6,657 bases of DNA from an uncultured Eubacteriales bacterium (GTDB lineage Bacteria; Bacillota; Clostridia; Monoglobales; Monoglobaceae): contig CAJKNM010000086.1 in the NCBI GenBank assembly GCA_905201285.1, forward strand, positions 1 through 6,657. The letters run 5' to 3'. Made by a program: the position numbers and the translations under genes. Under the pieces are notes generated by a model, which did not search any database, was not told the DNA's origin, and worked only from the letters and a program-made list of their open reading frames with translations. Shown here piece after piece: positions 5,899 through 6,657 of this stretch (position 1 is its first letter; every line of letters begins with the position of its first letter).

Positions 5899-5926
5899 AG
5901 TAAAATTAAAAAAAGGGAGATTTGAT

Positions 5927-6628
5927 ATGAACGAAACAGGAGCCGATTCAAGTAAAAATGAATCAAATACAAATGAATCCAATACAAATGACAAGATAAA
6001 AGAGCTTTCGAGCGTTGAAATCAGAAGCTCTCGCGCAAGAATATACTGTTTGACCGTTGTGGGCGAAATAGAAGGGCATATTATCTCGCCGCCGACGGTA
6101 AAGGTCACCAAGTACGAGCATATTATTCCCGAGCTTGTAAGAGTAGAGGAGAATTCGGAAGTTGACGCGCTTATGATACTGTTAAATACGGTCGGCGGCG
6201 ATGTTGAGGCGGGGCTTGCTATAGCAGAGCTTATTTCAAGTATGAAAAAGCCGACTGTTTCACTCGTCCTCGGCGGCGGCCACAGCATAGGTGTTCCGCT
6301 TGCCGTTTCGACTGACTTTTCACTTATCGTACCGTCGGCAACGATGACGGTTCATCCGATAAGAACAACGGGAACAACCATAACTGCACCTCAGACATTT
6401 GAACAGATGTATAAGCTTCAGGACAGGCTTATAAGCTTTGTAACAAAACATTCGGGAATAAAAGAGAAAAAGCTGAGAGAGATGATGCTTGACCCGGGAA
6501 ACATCTCAAATGATATGGGAACGGTTCTTTTCGGCGAAGAGGCGGTGGAATGTGGATTGATTAATAAAACCGGCGGACTTTCAGACGCGATTTCGCATAT
6601 AAACAGTTTGGTTGAGAGCGGAAAATAA
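5927..6628 (+). CDS. tepA: ClpP-like serine protease, TepA family
   Basis: Peptidase of the ClpP/crotonase fold, TepA (YmfB) branch. In Bacillus subtilis this protein has been linked to protein translocation and, in later work as I recall it, to breakdown of small acid-soluble spore proteins in spore outgrowth. The 233-residue product has a low-complexity N-terminal tail (1-26, rich in Asn/Ser/Glu), then GEIEGHIISPPTVKVTKYEH (46-65), LLNTVGGDVEAGLAIAELI, GGGHSIGVPLA with the nucleophile Ser120, MTVHPIR with His143, and SNDMGTVLFGEEAVECGLI with Asp196, so the catalytic triad is complete. No signal peptide or membrane segment is visible. ATG at 5927 follows GGGAG (5915-5919). In Bacillus the gene lies next to spoIIIE; the right edge prevents checking that here. 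The ordinary ClpP subunit is excluded by the TepA-specific N-terminal and PIRTTGT regions. Confidence 0.9.
   Translation: MNETGADSSKNESNTNESNTNDKIKELSSVEIRSSRARIYCLTVVGEIEGHIISPPTVKVTKYEHIIPELVRVEENSEVDALMILLNTVGGDVEAGLAIAELISSMKKPTVSLVLGGGHSIGVPLAVSTDFSLIVPSATMTVHPIRTTGTTITAPQTFEQMYKLQDRLISFVTKHSGIKEKKLREMMLDPGNISNDMGTVLFGEEAVECGLINKTGGLSDAISHINSLVESGK
5957..5991 (+). repeat. 15-bp tandem repeat in the 5' end of tepA
   Basis: A 15-base unit beginning AATGAATC is present at 5957-5971 and 5972-5986 with one mismatch (A/C), followed by 5 bases of a third copy. In frame it encodes NESNT-NESNT-ND in the disordered N-terminal tail. Being a multiple of three, copy-number change would only lengthen or shorten the tail. 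Confidence 0.85.
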
Positions 6629-6631
6629 AAT

Positions 6632-6657
6632 AAATTTTTTAATCTTTATTAAAATTT
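6632..6657 (+). terminator. AT-only hairpin after tepA, possible weak terminator
   Basis: AAATTTTTTAAT (6632-6643) can pair with ATTAAAATTT (6648-6657) around a CTTT loop, with two unpaired T's. The stem contains no G or C and the window ends before any following T tract, so it may be only part of an AT-rich intergenic stretch. Confidence 0.25.

Noticed and set aside
5796..5987. 64-codon in-frame extension upstream of metA, beginning at an ATG at 5987
   Set aside because: It would overlap the start of tepA and run through the metA promoter, is rich in Leu/Tyr/Ile without family resemblance, and the known MetA N-terminus MPIRV starts at 5795 with a good ribosome binding site.
5896..6288. 130-codon minus-strand frame opposite tepA
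   Set aside because: Antisense shadow of tepA with Ser/Thr/Phe-rich low-complexity translation and no family marks; tepA has a complete catalytic triad.
1..6657. Mobile element, CRISPR array, toxin-antitoxin pair, phage defence or biosynthetic cluster
   Set aside because: No transposase, regularly spaced repeats, small paired genes or defence domains were found; the genes are core housekeeping and sporulation functions with similar codon use.

Overview
The window looks like ordinary chromosome of a spore-forming, low-to-moderate GC Firmicute, most likely a member of the class Clostridia (gut-type Ruminococcaceae/Oscillospirales relatives are plausible; the genus cannot be fixed from this sequence). 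The grounds are the rpsF-ssb-rpsR operon order, the strong AGGAGG-type ribosome binding sites, a SpoIID cell-wall hydrolase, a TepA-type ClpP-like protease and a MetA of the acetyl-CoA-using type common in Firmicutes. No mobile element, CRISPR array, phage gene, tRNA or rRNA was seen, and every gene appears intact except rpsR, which is cut by the left edge.

Layout. Positions 1-1017 (minus strand) hold the operon rpsF (S6) - ssb - rpsR (S18), driven by a fully consensus vegetative promoter (1092-1120) through a short leader with a hairpin. Back to back with it, spoIID (1184-2197, plus) has a candidate sporulation sigma-E promoter whose -35 box directly abuts the -35 box of the rpsF promoter. 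It is followed by a cytidylate-kinase-like gene (2313-2933, plus) with its own possible promoter. A strong hairpin terminator (2919-2962) sits between this gene and the convergent minus-strand cluster metA - uppP - galM (transcribed from 5795 down to 2962), whose genes are 19 and 34 bases apart and probably form one operon. Divergent from metA, tepA (5927-6628, plus) runs to near the right edge, with an AT-rich hairpin behind it.

Functions. The left operon serves the ribosome and DNA replication/repair. spoIID and, by family knowledge, tepA belong to the spore cycle (engulfment; forespore/outgrowth protein turnover). metA makes activated homoserine for methionine, uppP recycles the undecaprenyl carrier for cell-wall synthesis, and galM interconverts sugar anomers; these three do not share an obvious pathway. 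Intergenic spaces are short (largest about 166 bases) and are accounted for by promoters, leaders and terminators.

I found no convincing previously undescribed system. The points most worth a second look are the abutting vegetative/sporulation promoters at 1092-1149, the overlapping divergent promoters at 5851-5898, the rpsF leader hairpin that lacks the usual S6:S18-binding bulge, the unassigned kinase-like protein lacking a P-loop lysine, and metA without a visible methionine riboswitch.
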